Origin: an uncultured Clostridia bacterium
GTDB lineage: Bacteria; Bacillota; Clostridia; Christensenellales; UBA1242
NCBI GenBank assembly: GCA_944384375.1
Contig: CALWTE010000027.1
Location: 1 to 51,076, forward strand
Direction: 5' to 3'
Length of the DNA: 51,076 nt
The notes beneath the pieces are model-generated. The model ran no database searches. It worked only from the letters and a program-made list of their open reading frames with translations, and was not told where the DNA came from. The position numbers and the translations under genes were made by a program. This document shows, in pieces, positions 15,629-24,034 of the stretch. How positions within the stretch are numbered: position 1 is the stretch's first letter; each line of letters begins with the position of its first letter.

Positions 15629-15982
15629 ATGTCTAAAATGAAAAAATCGCCGTACAAAATGCTAGTTTGTTTTGTGGAAAAAGAAAAAATGGATTCCGCT
15701 TTGGGTATTATCAAAAACGCTCACGAAGTTCACGGGTTGACTAGTATTGTAGAAGGTACGTCAAAATTAGGTACAATGGATAATATAATTGGGCTTGCAC
15801 GTGATACCCGTGTAATGCTAACGAGTTTTATTCGTTCTAAAAATGCGAGTAGGACTCTGCAAGCGCTTGATTTAGTACTGTGCCCTGATGAAAAAAGTTA
15901 CGGCATTGCTTTTACTATTAACTTGAGTAGTATTAGTCGCGAAGCATTGAATTATATAATTGCAAAAAGGGAGTTAAGTTAA
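15629..15982 (+). CDS. P-II-like signalling protein (first of two)
   Basis: A 117-residue protein with the ferredoxin-like fold pattern of the P-II/GlnB family: KMLVCFVEKEKMDSALGIIKNA for beta1-alpha1, a shortened T-loop region (IVEGTSKLG) and a second beta-alpha-beta unit with VLCPDEKSYGIAFTINL. It lacks the canonical T-loop Tyr51 region of true GlnB, so classical uridylylation is unlikely. AGGGG precedes the start. It lies between the DUF1538 gene and a second P-II paralog in one operon. Confidence 0.75.
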   Translation: MSKMKKSPYKMLVCFVEKEKMDSALGIIKNAHEVHGLTSIVEGTSKLGTMDNIIGLARDTRVMLTSFIRSKNASRTLQALDLVLCPDEKSYGIAFTINLSSISREALNYIIAKRELS

Positions 15983-16498
15983 ATGTTTATAAAACAAGAT
16001 TTGAATTTGATTGTTACCGTTGTGGCACGTGGTTTTAGTGATACAGTAATGGCGGTGGCAAAGAGCGAAGGTGCAGAAGGGGCAACTATCATAAGTGCGC
16101 GTGGTAGCGATGTAAATGCGAGTGATACCGTACTAGGTGTAAGCATTCAACCAGAAAAAGAAGTCGTAATGATTTTAGCGCGTAAACAATTGCGTAAAAA
16201 AATTATGCGTGCAATTTGTAAGGAATGTGGTTTAGGTAGCGAAAGCAAGGGTATTTGTTTTAGTTTGCCTGTTGATGAAGTGGGGGGATTGAGTCATCAA
16301 TTATTAACTAAAAAACCATCGCAAAAACCTGTCGCGAAACCTACCCCAAAAGATGAGCAAAAGCCAAAAGAAGCAAAGGAAAATTCTGCACAGAAAGCCG
16401 AAGAAAAAGCAAAAGAGCCTATAGAGAAATCAAAAGAGACCACAGAAAAGGAAAAAGAAAACAAAGAAGAGAAAACAGCGGACGAAAAGAAAAAATAA
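15983..16498 (+). CDS. P-II-like signalling protein with charged C-terminal tail (second of two)
   Basis: A 171-residue protein. Residues 1-110 show the P-II pattern: DLNLIVTVVARGFSDTVMAVAKSEG, then GATIISARGSD near 32-43 (the GGTVLRGRG-like segment of P-II) and EVVMILARKQLRKKIMRAI. From about 115 the chain becomes a Lys/Glu/Pro-rich, probably disordered tail of nearly 60 residues, which P-II proteins normally lack. The start abuts the previous stop and its AGGGAG site lies in the previous gene, so the two are translationally coupled and may form heterotrimers. Confidence 0.8.
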   Translation: MFIKQDLNLIVTVVARGFSDTVMAVAKSEGAEGATIISARGSDVNASDTVLGVSIQPEKEVVMILARKQLRKKIMRAICKECGLGSESKGICFSLPVDEVGGLSHQLLTKKPSQKPVAKPTPKDEQKPKEAKENSAQKAEEKAKEPIEKSKETTEKEKENKEEKTADEKKK

Positions 16499-16520
16499 AG
16501 AGAATATCAAGCCATAATCA

Positions 16521-16627
16521 AAAAGAGCATTTCAATAGTTTGACAAGTTTGCAGTACACTGTTAACTGCACCCCAAAAGTTAAACACTTTGGGTGAGTAC
16601 CAACTTTTTAGATATGCTCTTTTTTTA
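16521..16627 (+). terminator. Large terminator hairpin with an IS-end-like insert
   Basis: The outer stem AAAAGAGCAT (16521-16530) pairs with ATGCTCTTTT (16614-16623), followed by T residues. The 83-base interior holds two further hairpins (TGCAGT/ACTGCA; CACCC...AAAG/CTTT...GGGTG). The segment AACTGCACCCCAAAAG resembles the ends of IS3-family (IS150 group) elements. Confidence 0.6.
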
Positions 16628-16682
16628 TTTACCCCCTTGAAAAATTTCTAAAATATGATATAATTAGATAAAGGAGTTAGAA

Positions 16683-17165
16683 ATGCTAGTTGAAGAATTT
16701 TACGAAAGAATAAAACAAGAAAAACTAAAAAGATTAGAGCTTCTACGAGAAATAAATAGAGAAAATATGCCTAGACTTTTTGATTACGAAAGAAAAGCTT
16801 TGGAGAAGTGTGAAAGTCGCGACAAGTTTAAAAAAATTGCTTTGCTTTTATATAAAAATGAGACCATTATTTCACATGAAGATTCGCAATACTACAGTAG
16901 GCAAGTAGCAAAATATGGGGATATCAGCGACGTAATGTTTTTAAAAGAATGCGTGGTTGATATTGATATGCCCAGTATTGAAAAAAGAATTTTGGAAAGC
17001 AAAAATAAATTTATCTTATTTAATGCGATAAAAACTACAAATGGTAATTATATTCCAACCGAAAAAATAGCTCAAGCTTTGTCTAAATGTGGCGAAACTG
17101 AAATAGGGAATTCCTTGCTTGATGTAAGTAAAACTAAAGATAAGGGCGAAAATTTAAGTATGTAA
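16683..17165 (+). CDS. Hypothetical helical protein
   Basis: A 160-residue, mostly helical and charged protein without membrane segments (EEFYERIKQEKLKRLELLRE at the N-terminus). I recognise no family. AAAGGAG lies 6 bases upstream, and a promoter (TTGAAA, 16-base spacer, TATAAT at about 16662-16667) precedes it. It may be transcribed alone or with the small HTH gene behind it. Confidence 0.65.
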   Translation: MLVEEFYERIKQEKLKRLELLREINRENMPRLFDYERKALEKCESRDKFKKIALLLYKNETIISHEDSQYYSRQVAKYGDISDVMFLKECVVDIDMPSIEKRILESKNKFILFNAIKTTNGNYIPTEKIAQALSKCGETEIGNSLLDVSKTKDKGENLSM

Positions 17166-17240
17166 ATTACATAAATTTACAGTATAATTTAGACGATTTT
17201 TTCATCAACATTTGCTATAATTACTAAGAGGTGAGAAAAT

Positions 17241-17450
17241 ATGAATTATATGGTGAATTTAGAGAAATTGAGTAATGCGATGAGCTTACATGGTTTAGAA
17301 CTTGACAAATTCTGCGTAAAATATAAAATAAACAAAAAATTTATGCAAGAATTACTTAATGGAAATATCCCTGATATGCCATTAAACGAAGTAGTAAACT
17401 TATTAAATGCACCAGATTTAAAGTTTAGCGACTTATTTATTAAAAAATAA
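17241..17450 (+). CDS. Small HTH-like protein
   Basis: A 69-residue protein whose helices (LEKLSNAMSLHGLELDKFCVKYKINKKFMQELLNG) follow the Cro/CI HTH pattern. The ending NLLNAPDLKFSDLFIKK matches the common XRE tail (LANALGVSLDELL). The recognition helix is atypical, so DNA binding is inferred only. AGAGGTGAG and a TATAAT stand upstream. Terminator at 17447-17522. Confidence 0.65.
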   Translation: MNYMVNLEKLSNAMSLHGLELDKFCVKYKINKKFMQELLNGNIPDMPLNEVVNLLNAPDLKFSDLFIKK

Positions 17451-17525
17451 AAAAACAACACATATGTGAACACGCAAAAGTTATATATTTTTGCTTATTA
17501 ATTCACTTTATGTGTTTTTTTATTG
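17447..17525. terminator. Long bidirectional terminator hairpin
   Basis: ACACATA...GTGAA pairs with TTCAC...TATGTGT, with an inner stem GCAAAA/TTTTTGC and A/T runs on both sides. It separates the small HTH gene from the convergent AAA gene. No gene is seen between 17526 and 17714. Confidence 0.75.
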
Positions 17526-17714
17526 TTATCACATAGTCTCTATAAAGTCTTGTGGCTTAAATTAAGGGGAAAACTTTATTTATGTCACTTATTGTGATAT
17601 TCATTTTATTCTAATTCTAATTTTCTTATAGTATTTTTATCAGCATCGTAATTAGAAATTTTGCTATTTTTGCCTTTAAAAATTCATTGAAAAATTTAAT
17701 TTAGTAAATAGATA

Positions 17715-19610
17715 TTATGATATATAATTCAATTCTTGAATTTTTGGCGCTGTTTTATCTAAGGTAACATTAGTTTTGATAATTTTACCATTTACAATCA
17801 AATGTTGAGAGTCGGCAACTGTGATTATTGCGTCGCGCGTTTCACCATTTTCTACTAAATAACCAGTTACATTATCTATAAAGTATTTTTGTATACCTTG
17901 ATTGAGCGCTCTAGCCCCCGTAACTTTAGATTTTGCTTGCACGAGAATATCATCTAGTAATTGTTCGCCATATTGAAGGGTAATATTTTTATTTTTTTGT
18001 TTGTGATTAAAACTTTTTATTAATTTATTTAATTTCATATCCAAAATTTCTTTAAGTTCTTCTTCGGTTAACTCACTATATTCAAGGATATTATCAAAAC
18101 GCCCCAAAAATTCTTTTAGGAAGGGCGCCCCTTCTTTATTTGTATGTGCAGTGATTTCGTCTAGGTTTCTATTGCTATAATTTGTATTTGTGTTTGCCTT
18201 TTGATTTGTTGTTGCAATAATTACACAATTACTTACATCTACTAATTCACCTTTTGCCGAAGTGAATTTTCCTTCGTCTAATAAACCTAAAAGGAAAGTC
18301 AGGCAAGCAGGGGAAGATTTGTCAATTTCGTCAAATAAAAGCACGCTACTAGGATTTTCCTTTATAAACTCAATAAAAGGCACTGCGTCTTGCGACCCTA
18401 CATAGCCAGGTGAAGACCCTGTTAGACGGTTAAGTGCGTCTGTGTGCTTGTAATTAGACATATCTATAGTGTAGAGTTTATTATTAAAAAATGTTTTGGC
18501 AATTGCTTTTGCTGTTTCCGTTTTCCCAACACCAGTTGGACCATTGAGTAGGAAAGATGCAACTGGTTTATTATCCACACCAAACCCCCAAGACACACTA
18601 GCTAATTTATTTAGAATTGTCTGTACAGCTTCTTTTTGTCCTACGATTTGTTGTTTAAATGCATCGCATTTTTCTTTGGTAACAGTAAATCCTATCTTTT
18701 TGGTATCTTCATCCATAAATTCTAAATCATCCTCGTTCATTGCTTGTTGTAATTCCAGTATCTTATACATAGGTAAAATATTTGCGTTAGAATTACTTTG
18801 TTCAAAAATTGCTTTTCCCGTAGTGTCAATTTTAGTTAAGAAGTTAGGGAATGGTTCATATAAATCCCAATTCGCATTTTTGAAATCTTTATAAAATAAT
18901 TTGTTATATAAAAACGCTCTATCTTCTATAGTGTCATTTATATGCAATCTGCTTCTTGCTAGGTATTCTGTAATTTGTGGCAAATGACGAACGAGTATAT
19001 TTGGTATATTTTCACTTAATTGATTATCATATAAAAAGAATGTGGCATAAAGTAACGCACTTTCGCTTTCGCTTATAATACGTGTACCTTTTTTTGTTGG
19101 AATAGTTAACTGCATCAAGATTTTTTTCATAAAAGCTTCGCTAGATGTCTGAACGGGTTTTGAGAATAGAAAATCAATATCGCTAGCAGTTTGGTAACTA
19201 GGAGTAGGAACAATTCGTTTTACTTTTCCAAAATATGCCGTATTGCCACGTTCTCTCAACTCATTAAAAGCGGAAAAAATTCGGCTATTAGGGTAAATTG
19301 AATAGAAAAATTTATCTATTGCATTATATTCTTTTACTGGTTGCTTGCTTAAGCAATCAAGGAAATCTTTTGGCTCTATGTTTAATTCGTTAAGCGCTAG
19401 TAAGAATAAATCAACTGAATTAATAGGCAAAGTGGAATCACTAAATCTCACTTCATTTATACGGCTTAAGAAAATACCCTCATAGAAACCTGCCCAGTTT
19501 TGTAGGGCTTCTTTTGTAAATGCTTGTGCCTGCATATATTCTGTAGGAGTTATGCCTTTTATAGAGTTCTTGCTTGTGGCATAAGCATAGAGATAATTTA
19601 AATCAATCAT
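17715..19610 (-). CDS. ClpB-type AAA+ ATPase with one AAA module and a novel N-terminal half
   Basis: A 631-residue protein. The C-terminal half is a class 2 Hsp100 (ClpA/B D2-like) module: Walker A GPTGVGKT at about 355-362, pore loop GYVG near 398, Walker B LLFDEID at about 422-428, sensor 1 IATTN near 464, arginine finger LGRFDN near 502 and a sensor-2 motif TGARALNQ near 563, ending in a C4-type small domain. The first 330 residues match neither the Clp N-domain nor a D1 ring as far as I can see. It thus resembles a single-ring unfoldase like ClpX, but with the D2 sequence type. No ClpP-binding IGF loop is visible. Ribosome site GGAG 6 bases upstream. Monocistronic. Confidence 0.85.
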   Translation of the reverse strand: MIDLNYLYAYATSKNSIKGITPTEYMQAQAFTKEALQNWAGFYEGIFLSRINEVRFSDSTLPINSVDLFLLALNELNIEPKDFLDCLSKQPVKEYNAIDKFFYSIYPNSRIFSAFNELRERGNTAYFGKVKRIVPTPSYQTASDIDFLFSKPVQTSSEAFMKKILMQLTIPTKKGTRIISESESALLYATFFLYDNQLSENIPNILVRHLPQITEYLARSRLHINDTIEDRAFLYNKLFYKDFKNANWDLYEPFPNFLTKIDTTGKAIFEQSNSNANILPMYKILELQQAMNEDDLEFMDEDTKKIGFTVTKEKCDAFKQQIVGQKEAVQTILNKLASVSWGFGVDNKPVASFLLNGPTGVGKTETAKAIAKTFFNNKLYTIDMSNYKHTDALNRLTGSSPGYVGSQDAVPFIEFIKENPSSVLLFDEIDKSSPACLTFLLGLLDEGKFTSAKGELVDVSNCVIIATTNQKANTNTNYSNRNLDEITAHTNKEGAPFLKEFLGRFDNILEYSELTEEELKEILDMKLNKLIKSFNHKQKNKNITLQYGEQLLDDILVQAKSKVTGARALNQGIQKYFIDNVTGYLVENGETRDAIITVADSQHLIVNGKIIKTNVTLDKTAPKIQELNYIS

Positions 19611-19809
19611 TTGCTACTCCAAATGTTTTTTCTATTACAAGTTTAACACACTTCTTCAATTTCGTCAATATCTAGTTTAAATAAAGCCTAAGTTTGCAGT
19701 ATTTTGGCTATTTTTGTCTAAACCGATTTTTGCCTAAAATTTTAGTTGTTTTTATGCTTTAAAATTGTTAAATTAAAATCAAATAATAAAAGAAAGGAGA
19801 TTTAGGATA

Positions 19810-19947
19810 GTGGGTACTGCGTATTTAGATAGTTTAGTTAAATTAAAATTAAATGCTTCGTGCACGGCTCTTTTGCTGTTGTATTTTAGCAATATGGAGA
19901 TTTATTCTAATAATGATTTGATGGTTTATTCTTTAGAAGGAGATTAA
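19810..19947 (+). CDS. Possible small protein, 45 residues
   Basis: A GTG-initiated frame with AAAGGAG about 10 bases upstream. It encodes MGTAYLDSLVKLKL, a hydrophobic patch LLLLYFSNM and an acidic end. Its final codons contain the AGGAG used by the following frame at 19953, so the two are arranged for translational coupling. No family is recognised. It could also be a leader peptide or a gene remnant. Confidence 0.35.
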   Translation: MGTAYLDSLVKLKLNASCTALLLLYFSNMEIYSNNDLMVYSLEGD

Positions 19948-20075
19948 CTTTTGTGGAAAGTTTTGATTTGTCTTTTTTGAATACAAAGGTAGATAATCAA
20001 ATTTTGCTACTTGTGCGAAAAAGCAATAGAATTTTTGAAATGAATTTAATAAAGGAAATTAAAGGGAGAATGGAA

Positions 20076-20483
20076 ATGAATAATTTAAATAAAAAATCTT
20101 TTAAAGATACAGTTATTGTAGTAGGAGTAGTGATGTTTATATTTTTTGCTAGTCTAATTTTATTTGCAGGGTGTGGGGGAACAAGTCCTATCGGCACGTG
20201 GACTTTGGATAGGTTGGTAGTTGATGGTGTTACATATACAGCAGATTCGCAAGATAAAGGCGATTATGCAAGTGCTTTTGAAAATGAAATCATTTTAAAT
20301 GAAGATAATACGGGTTCTATAAAACTAGATGCAGATGCAGAAACTGATGCGACGTGGACACAGACCGATTCAGCAATAACAATAACTGCAGACGAGCAAG
20401 ATTTGACATTTACCCTAAACGGAACAGAGTTAATATATAGGCCGACAGATACTATTAGTTATTTCTATAAAAAATCAAGTTAA
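20076..20483 (+). CDS. Small lipoprotein with lipocalin-like domain
   Basis: A 135-residue protein from the ATG at 20076, which has GGGAG 7 bases upstream. The same frame is open to a GTG at 19953 that also has AGGAG, so a 176-residue form is possible, but it would bury the signal peptide. The signal sequence contains VIVVGVVMFIFFASLILFAGC with a cysteine lipobox. The mature part (IGTWTLDRLVVDG, LNEDNTGSIKL, WTQTDSAITIT, LIYRP) resembles small lipocalin-like/DUF5640-type beta-barrel lipoproteins. Confidence 0.7.
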   Translation: MNNLNKKSFKDTVIVVGVVMFIFFASLILFAGCGGTSPIGTWTLDRLVVDGVTYTADSQDKGDYASAFENEIILNEDNTGSIKLDADAETDATWTQTDSAITITADEQDLTFTLNGTELIYRPTDTISYFYKKSS

Positions 20484-20645
20484 TAATATTTAGTAGGGCA
20501 ATGTATTTATAAAGATTTTGCAAAATTTATAGTAATATTTTATTAATAATATTAAGCGATTTAGAGAATATAGTAGATCAACACTAACAAAATAGAAAAT
20601 GTCAATTTATGATAAAATAGCAAAAATTATGCGCAAAATAACTGT

Positions 20646-20687
20646 TTTTAGGTACTATGCATAGATATTATGCAGTACTATGCATTA
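20646..20687 (-). repeat. Dispersed TGCATAGTAC repeat, locus A
   Basis: On the minus strand it reads TGCATAGTACTGCATAATAT and continues TGCATAGTACCTAAAAA. Nearly the same 40 bases occur on the plus strand at 22942-22981, and a shorter version at 45386-45420. Confidence 0.75.
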
Positions 20688-20750
20688 GAATTTAATTAAT
20701 TTTTCATTATTAAAATTTAAAATATAAAAACTTAAATTGTTGTAAATAAC

Positions 20751-20786
20751 AAAAAAGCAAGCAGAAAAATTCTGTTTGCTTTTTTG
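20751..20786 (-). terminator. Terminator of the DEAD-box helicase gene
   Basis: AAAAAAGCAAGCAGAA pairs with TTCTGTTTGCTTTTTT (one G-T pair), one base after the stop codon. Confidence 0.85.
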
Positions 20787-20787
20787 T

Positions 20788-22101
20788 TTAGTAGTGTATT
20801 TTTGATTTGTGAGTTTGACGTAAAGTACGTTTTTTCTTGCCTGATTTTGATTTGCCCCTAATATTAATATTTGAATTGTTAGAGTTTTGCCTACCGCTCA
20901 AAATTGCACGTTTTTCTCTAGCCTTAATATTTAATTTTTTGCCACGTGAATTGCTTTTTTGTGGCTGACGTACTTCACTAACTCCGTTAAGCGTAAGATT
21001 TAATTTTGTTATTTTTGAATGTGTTTTTGCTTCAATTTGTTGCAAATCTTTAATCTGTTCAGGCGTGTTGAGTAGGGTGTAGGCGTTTCCGTCTTTTCCT
21101 GCACGCCCCGTTCTACCTACACGGTGAATGTAATATTCCATATTCTGCGGTAAATCAAAATTAATTACGTGCATAATATCTTTTACATCTATTCCACGCG
21201 CTGCAACATCTGTAGTAACTAGGAGATTGTTTGGCTCCCCTTTGTATTCATTTAAAACACGTCTGCGTACACTTTGGGGCATATCCCCATGCAATGCCAA
21301 CACCCAAAAGCCCATCTTTCGTAGATAAAGTTGCACACTATCCACCATTTTTTTAGTATTACAAAAAATTAGCGTTCTGCCACGTGGTAACTCGCTTAGA
21401 AGATTGAAAAGCGCATTTTTCTTTTTATTTTTTGGACAAACAAAATAAGTTTGCTTTACCGCCGAAATTGTAGTATTTGGCGTACCAACTTGAATGGTAA
21501 TAGGTGAGTGCATATATTTTTTAGTTAAGGCCAAAATATCATTAGACATCGTTGCGCTAAACATTATGGTTTGTCTATCGTTTGGTGTGCTTTTTAAAAT
21601 TTCTTCAATATCTTGTCTAAATCCCATATTTAGCATTTCGTCCGCTTCATCTAATACGACACTGTTTACAAGCCCGAGTTTGAGAGTTTTTCGCTTAATG
21701 TGGTCTAAAATTCTGCCAGGTGTACCGATTATAATATTTGCACCACGTTTTATTGCGTAAATTTGACGTTGCATATCCGTGCCGCCAAAAACGGCGACAG
21801 CGCGGACTCCATTTTGCCTGTCGGTAAATTTTTTAAATTCATTTAAAATTTGTTCCGCAAGTTCTCTAGTAGGGCAAATTATCAACTTTTGCACATATTT
21901 TTCCACATTTGTCTGCTGTATTAAAGGTAGAGCAAAAGCAAAGGTTTTTCCTGTACCTGTTTGGCTAAGACCTATTACGTCTTTGTTTTCTAGAATCAAA
22001 GGTATCGTTTTTGCTTGAATTTCTGTAGGCGAAATATAACCTAATGTAGTTAATTTTGAAACAAGGCTTTCATTTAAGCCTAAATCTTGAAAATTTTTCA
22101 T
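20788..22101 (-). CDS. DEAD-box RNA helicase
   Basis: A 437-residue protein with all helicase motifs: Q motif (F4 to PTEIQ at 25-29), motif I SQTGTGKT at 46-53, PTRELA 77-82, TPGR 127-130, DEAD 151-154, SAT 182-184, and in the second domain ARGID and HRVGRTGRAG near 325. The C-terminal tail from about 385 is short, Lys/Arg/Asn-rich and lacks an RNA-recognition (DbpA-like) domain, pointing to a CshA/RhlE-like enzyme in ribosome assembly or mRNA turnover. The 5' leader contains small hairpins including TTAGTT/AACTAA. The gene stands alone. Confidence 0.93.
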   Translation of the reverse strand: MKNFQDLGLNESLVSKLTTLGYISPTEIQAKTIPLILENKDVIGLSQTGTGKTFAFALPLIQQTNVEKYVQKLIICPTRELAEQILNEFKKFTDRQNGVRAVAVFGGTDMQRQIYAIKRGANIIIGTPGRILDHIKRKTLKLGLVNSVVLDEADEMLNMGFRQDIEEILKSTPNDRQTIMFSATMSNDILALTKKYMHSPITIQVGTPNTTISAVKQTYFVCPKNKKKNALFNLLSELPRGRTLIFCNTKKMVDSVQLYLRKMGFWVLALHGDMPQSVRRRVLNEYKGEPNNLLVTTDVAARGIDVKDIMHVINFDLPQNMEYYIHRVGRTGRAGKDGNAYTLLNTPEQIKDLQQIEAKTHSKITKLNLTLNGVSEVRQPQKSNSRGKKLNIKAREKRAILSGRQNSNNSNINIRGKSKSGKKKRTLRQTHKSKIHY

Positions 22102-22468
22102 TTTTTACTCCAATTTGTCTTAAATTTATAAAAAATCTTTTAGTTAAAAAACTAACAGCACCCCCAAATGATTTTTTATCATTAAACAAATTAAAGTATT
22201 TGCCAGATGCTTTTCTAAAATATACGATTATAGTGATTTTTTATATTAATAATAGTTTACCAAAATTTAATTAATTAGTCAAGAGCGATTTGCTTAATAA
22301 TTTTGCAAATATTTTTTATTTTTTAAACATTTTTAATTAAATTCAAAACTATTTAAAATAAAATAATTAATTTAAAATAAAACAAAAATTTTAAAAATTT
22401 CTAAATACTTGCTATTTTGATAAAGTGCTGGTATAATTAAATATAATATATAAATAGGAGAAATAGAA
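22102..22468. other. Divergent intergenic region
   Basis: No gene is seen. On the minus strand it forms the helicase leader, with hairpins AATGAT/ATCATT and TTAGTT/AACTAA. It carries AACAGCACCCCCAAAT (22154-22169), a motif shared with 47192-47207. On the plus side it holds the promoter at 22409-22437. Confidence 0.6.
22409..22437 (+). promoter_or_regulatory. Sigma-A promoter of the double zinc-ribbon gene
   Basis: TTGCTA (22409-22414), a 17-base spacer and TATAAT (22432-22437). Confidence 0.75.
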
Positions 22469-22897
22469 ATGCCTTTTTGTGAAAATTGTGGCAAAGAAAT
22501 CAATACGCCTTTTTGTCCTTATTGTGGTACAAAATCAAGTATAATTGCTGAGAACAAGCAAACATCTGTGGGCAATTCAATGAATTTATTCGGTATGATT
22601 AGCCAAATGAATGAACTCGCTAAATCAGCGCAAAAAATGGAAGATGAGGGTAGGGCTTATTTAAATGAAAATGAAATGGATTTAGTAAAAAACCTTACAG
22701 ACTTTGCCGAAAATATGATAAACCAAAATGATGAACTCTCTTTAAAAGTCAAGGAAGATAGACAGAGGACTTGTGCTGCTAGAAAAGCCATTGCTAGCGG
22801 ACATTGTCCTGAATGTGGTGCTAGAATAGGTAAAAGTGATGATTTTTGTCCAGAATGTGGGGCAGATTGCTTAATGGAAGCGTACGAAGATTTATAA
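22469..22897 (+). CDS. Double zinc-ribbon protein
   Basis: A 142-residue protein with a zinc ribbon at each end: Cys4, Cys7, Cys16 and Cys19 at the N-terminus, and a CPECG...CPECG pair in the last 35 residues. The middle is helical and acidic (MNELAKSAQKMEDEGRAYLN) and could form a coiled coil. No membrane segment. AGGAG lies 9 bases before the ATG. Function unknown. Confidence 0.75.
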   Translation: MPFCENCGKEINTPFCPYCGTKSSIIAENKQTSVGNSMNLFGMISQMNELAKSAQKMEDEGRAYLNENEMDLVKNLTDFAENMINQNDELSLKVKEDRQRTCAARKAIASGHCPECGARIGKSDDFCPECGADCLMEAYEDL

Positions 22898-22918
22898 GAA
22901 TTTTACTAAGAAAAAAAG

Positions 22919-22981
22919 TGCATAGTACTTAAAAACAGCATGCATAGTACTTGCATAATATTATGCATAGTACCTAAAAAA
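22919..22981 (+). repeat. Dispersed TGCATAGTAC repeat, locus B
   Basis: GCATAGTAC occurs three times, at about 22920, 22943 and 22966, with GCATAATA between the last two. The 40-base core matches locus A on the opposite strand. It lies 100 bp upstream of an HTH regulator gene. Confidence 0.75.
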
Positions 22982-23080
22982 TCGTTTAAAATAGATAATT
23001 TTATTTAAATTTTTAAAAAATAATGATTTATTGTGTAATTTTAGTTTGTTTAACTTAATTTAAAGCAATTAGGGTGGAAT

Positions 23081-23386
23081 ATGGAAATTTTAGAAAAAAT
23101 AAAAGAATTAAAAGATGAACGTGGCTGGTCTGTATACCGGCTAGCAGATGAAGCAAGTTTGAAACAATCAACCGTTGCAAATATGTTTGCAAGAAATACT
23201 AACCCTAGTATTGCTACATTACAGCAGTTATGTAACGCTTTTGGTATTACGTTGGCTGAATTTTTTGCTATGGACGAGAATAAAAACACGGACGAAATAA
23301 AACTGTTATCAAATTATAGAAAATTGTCAAAAACGAACAAAAACATAGTAATAGGTTTAATAGAAATCTTAAATAGAAACAACTAA
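23081..23386 (+). CDS. XRE-family HTH transcriptional regulator
   Basis: A 101-residue protein. The Cro/CI HTH spans about 5-65: IKELKDERGWSVYRLADEASLKQSTVANMF with the recognition helix near SLKQSTVANMFAR, then NPSIATLQQLCNAFGITLAEFF. A short helical tail follows (LSKTNKNIVIGLIEIL), probably for dimerisation. Ribosome site AGGGTGGA. The upstream GCATAGTAC repeats could be an operator, but the same repeat occurs at unrelated loci. Confidence 0.85.
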   Translation: MEILEKIKELKDERGWSVYRLADEASLKQSTVANMFARNTNPSIATLQQLCNAFGITLAEFFAMDENKNTDEIKLLSNYRKLSKTNKNIVIGLIEILNRNN

Positions 23387-23403
23387 TTTAATAAAACTTA
23401 AAT

Positions 23404-23433
23404 GGCATAAATTAATTTTTATGTTATTTTTTT
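23404..23433 (+). terminator. Terminator of the XRE regulator gene
   Basis: GGCATAAA pairs with TTTATGTT around TTAATT, followed by ATTTTTTT. Confidence 0.6.
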
Positions 23434-23535
23434 ATATTTTTTGCGATTTTTCTTTAAATTTTATTAATTTTTATGTTATACTATTTTAGCTATAAAAAAT
23501 TTGCAAAAAATCAACTAGATTTAAGGAAATATATT

Positions 23536-24003
23536 ATGAGAAAGATAACATTAATTTGCGTAGGAAATTTAAAAGAAAAATATTTAAAAGATGCTTTTGC
23601 CGAATATCAAAAAAGATTAAGTAAGTTTTTTGATTTTAACTTAATTGAGCTTCCCGAAACAAAACTCAATAAAAACACCTCAGCTGAAATTGAAAGCGTC
23701 ATAGAAAAAGAAGGCGAAAAAATTTTAGAAAAAATAAAGGGACAAAAAGTTTTTGCTTTGGCGGTTGAAGGGGAAGAGTTGAGTAGTGAAAGTTTTGCCG
23801 AAATGATAAAAAAAGAAAGTGATTTTAGTGAACTTTGCTTTGTGATAGGTGGTAGTTATGGTTTGAGTGAAAAAGTAAAAAATTTGGGCAAAAAAATTAG
23901 TTTTAGCAAAATGACTTTTCCACATCAATTGATGCGAGTAATCTTTGCCGAGCAACTCTACCGCGCTGGCACAATCATAAATAATATAGAATATCATAAA
24001 TAA
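23536..24003 (+). CDS. rlmH: 23S rRNA (pseudouridine(1915)-N3)-methyltransferase
   Basis: A 155-residue SPOUT enzyme that methylates pseudouridine 1915 in helix 69 of 23S rRNA. Diagnostic parts are the N-terminus ITLICVGNLKEKYLKDAFAEY, the SAM-binding knot FVIGGSYGLSEKV, SKMTFPHQLMRVIFAEQLYRA and the terminal YHK. The length fits the family. An in-frame ATG at 23473 exists, but the start at 23536 has AAGGAAA upstream and matches the family N-terminus. Confidence 0.95.
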   Translation: MRKITLICVGNLKEKYLKDAFAEYQKRLSKFFDFNLIELPETKLNKNTSAEIESVIEKEGEKILEKIKGQKVFALAVEGEELSSESFAEMIKKESDFSELCFVIGGSYGLSEKVKNLGKKISFSKMTFPHQLMRVIFAEQLYRAGTIINNIEYHK

Positions 24004-24034
24004 ATTATTGTTTAGTAAGAGAAAAGGAATTTTA

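Larger units (their letters stand above)
20484..20787. other. Intergenic region with a GCATAGTAC repeat and a terminator
   Basis: No gene is seen. It holds a copy of the dispersed TGCATAGTAC repeat at about 20646-20687 and the helicase terminator at 20751-20786. The rest is AT-rich and featureless. Confidence 0.6.
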
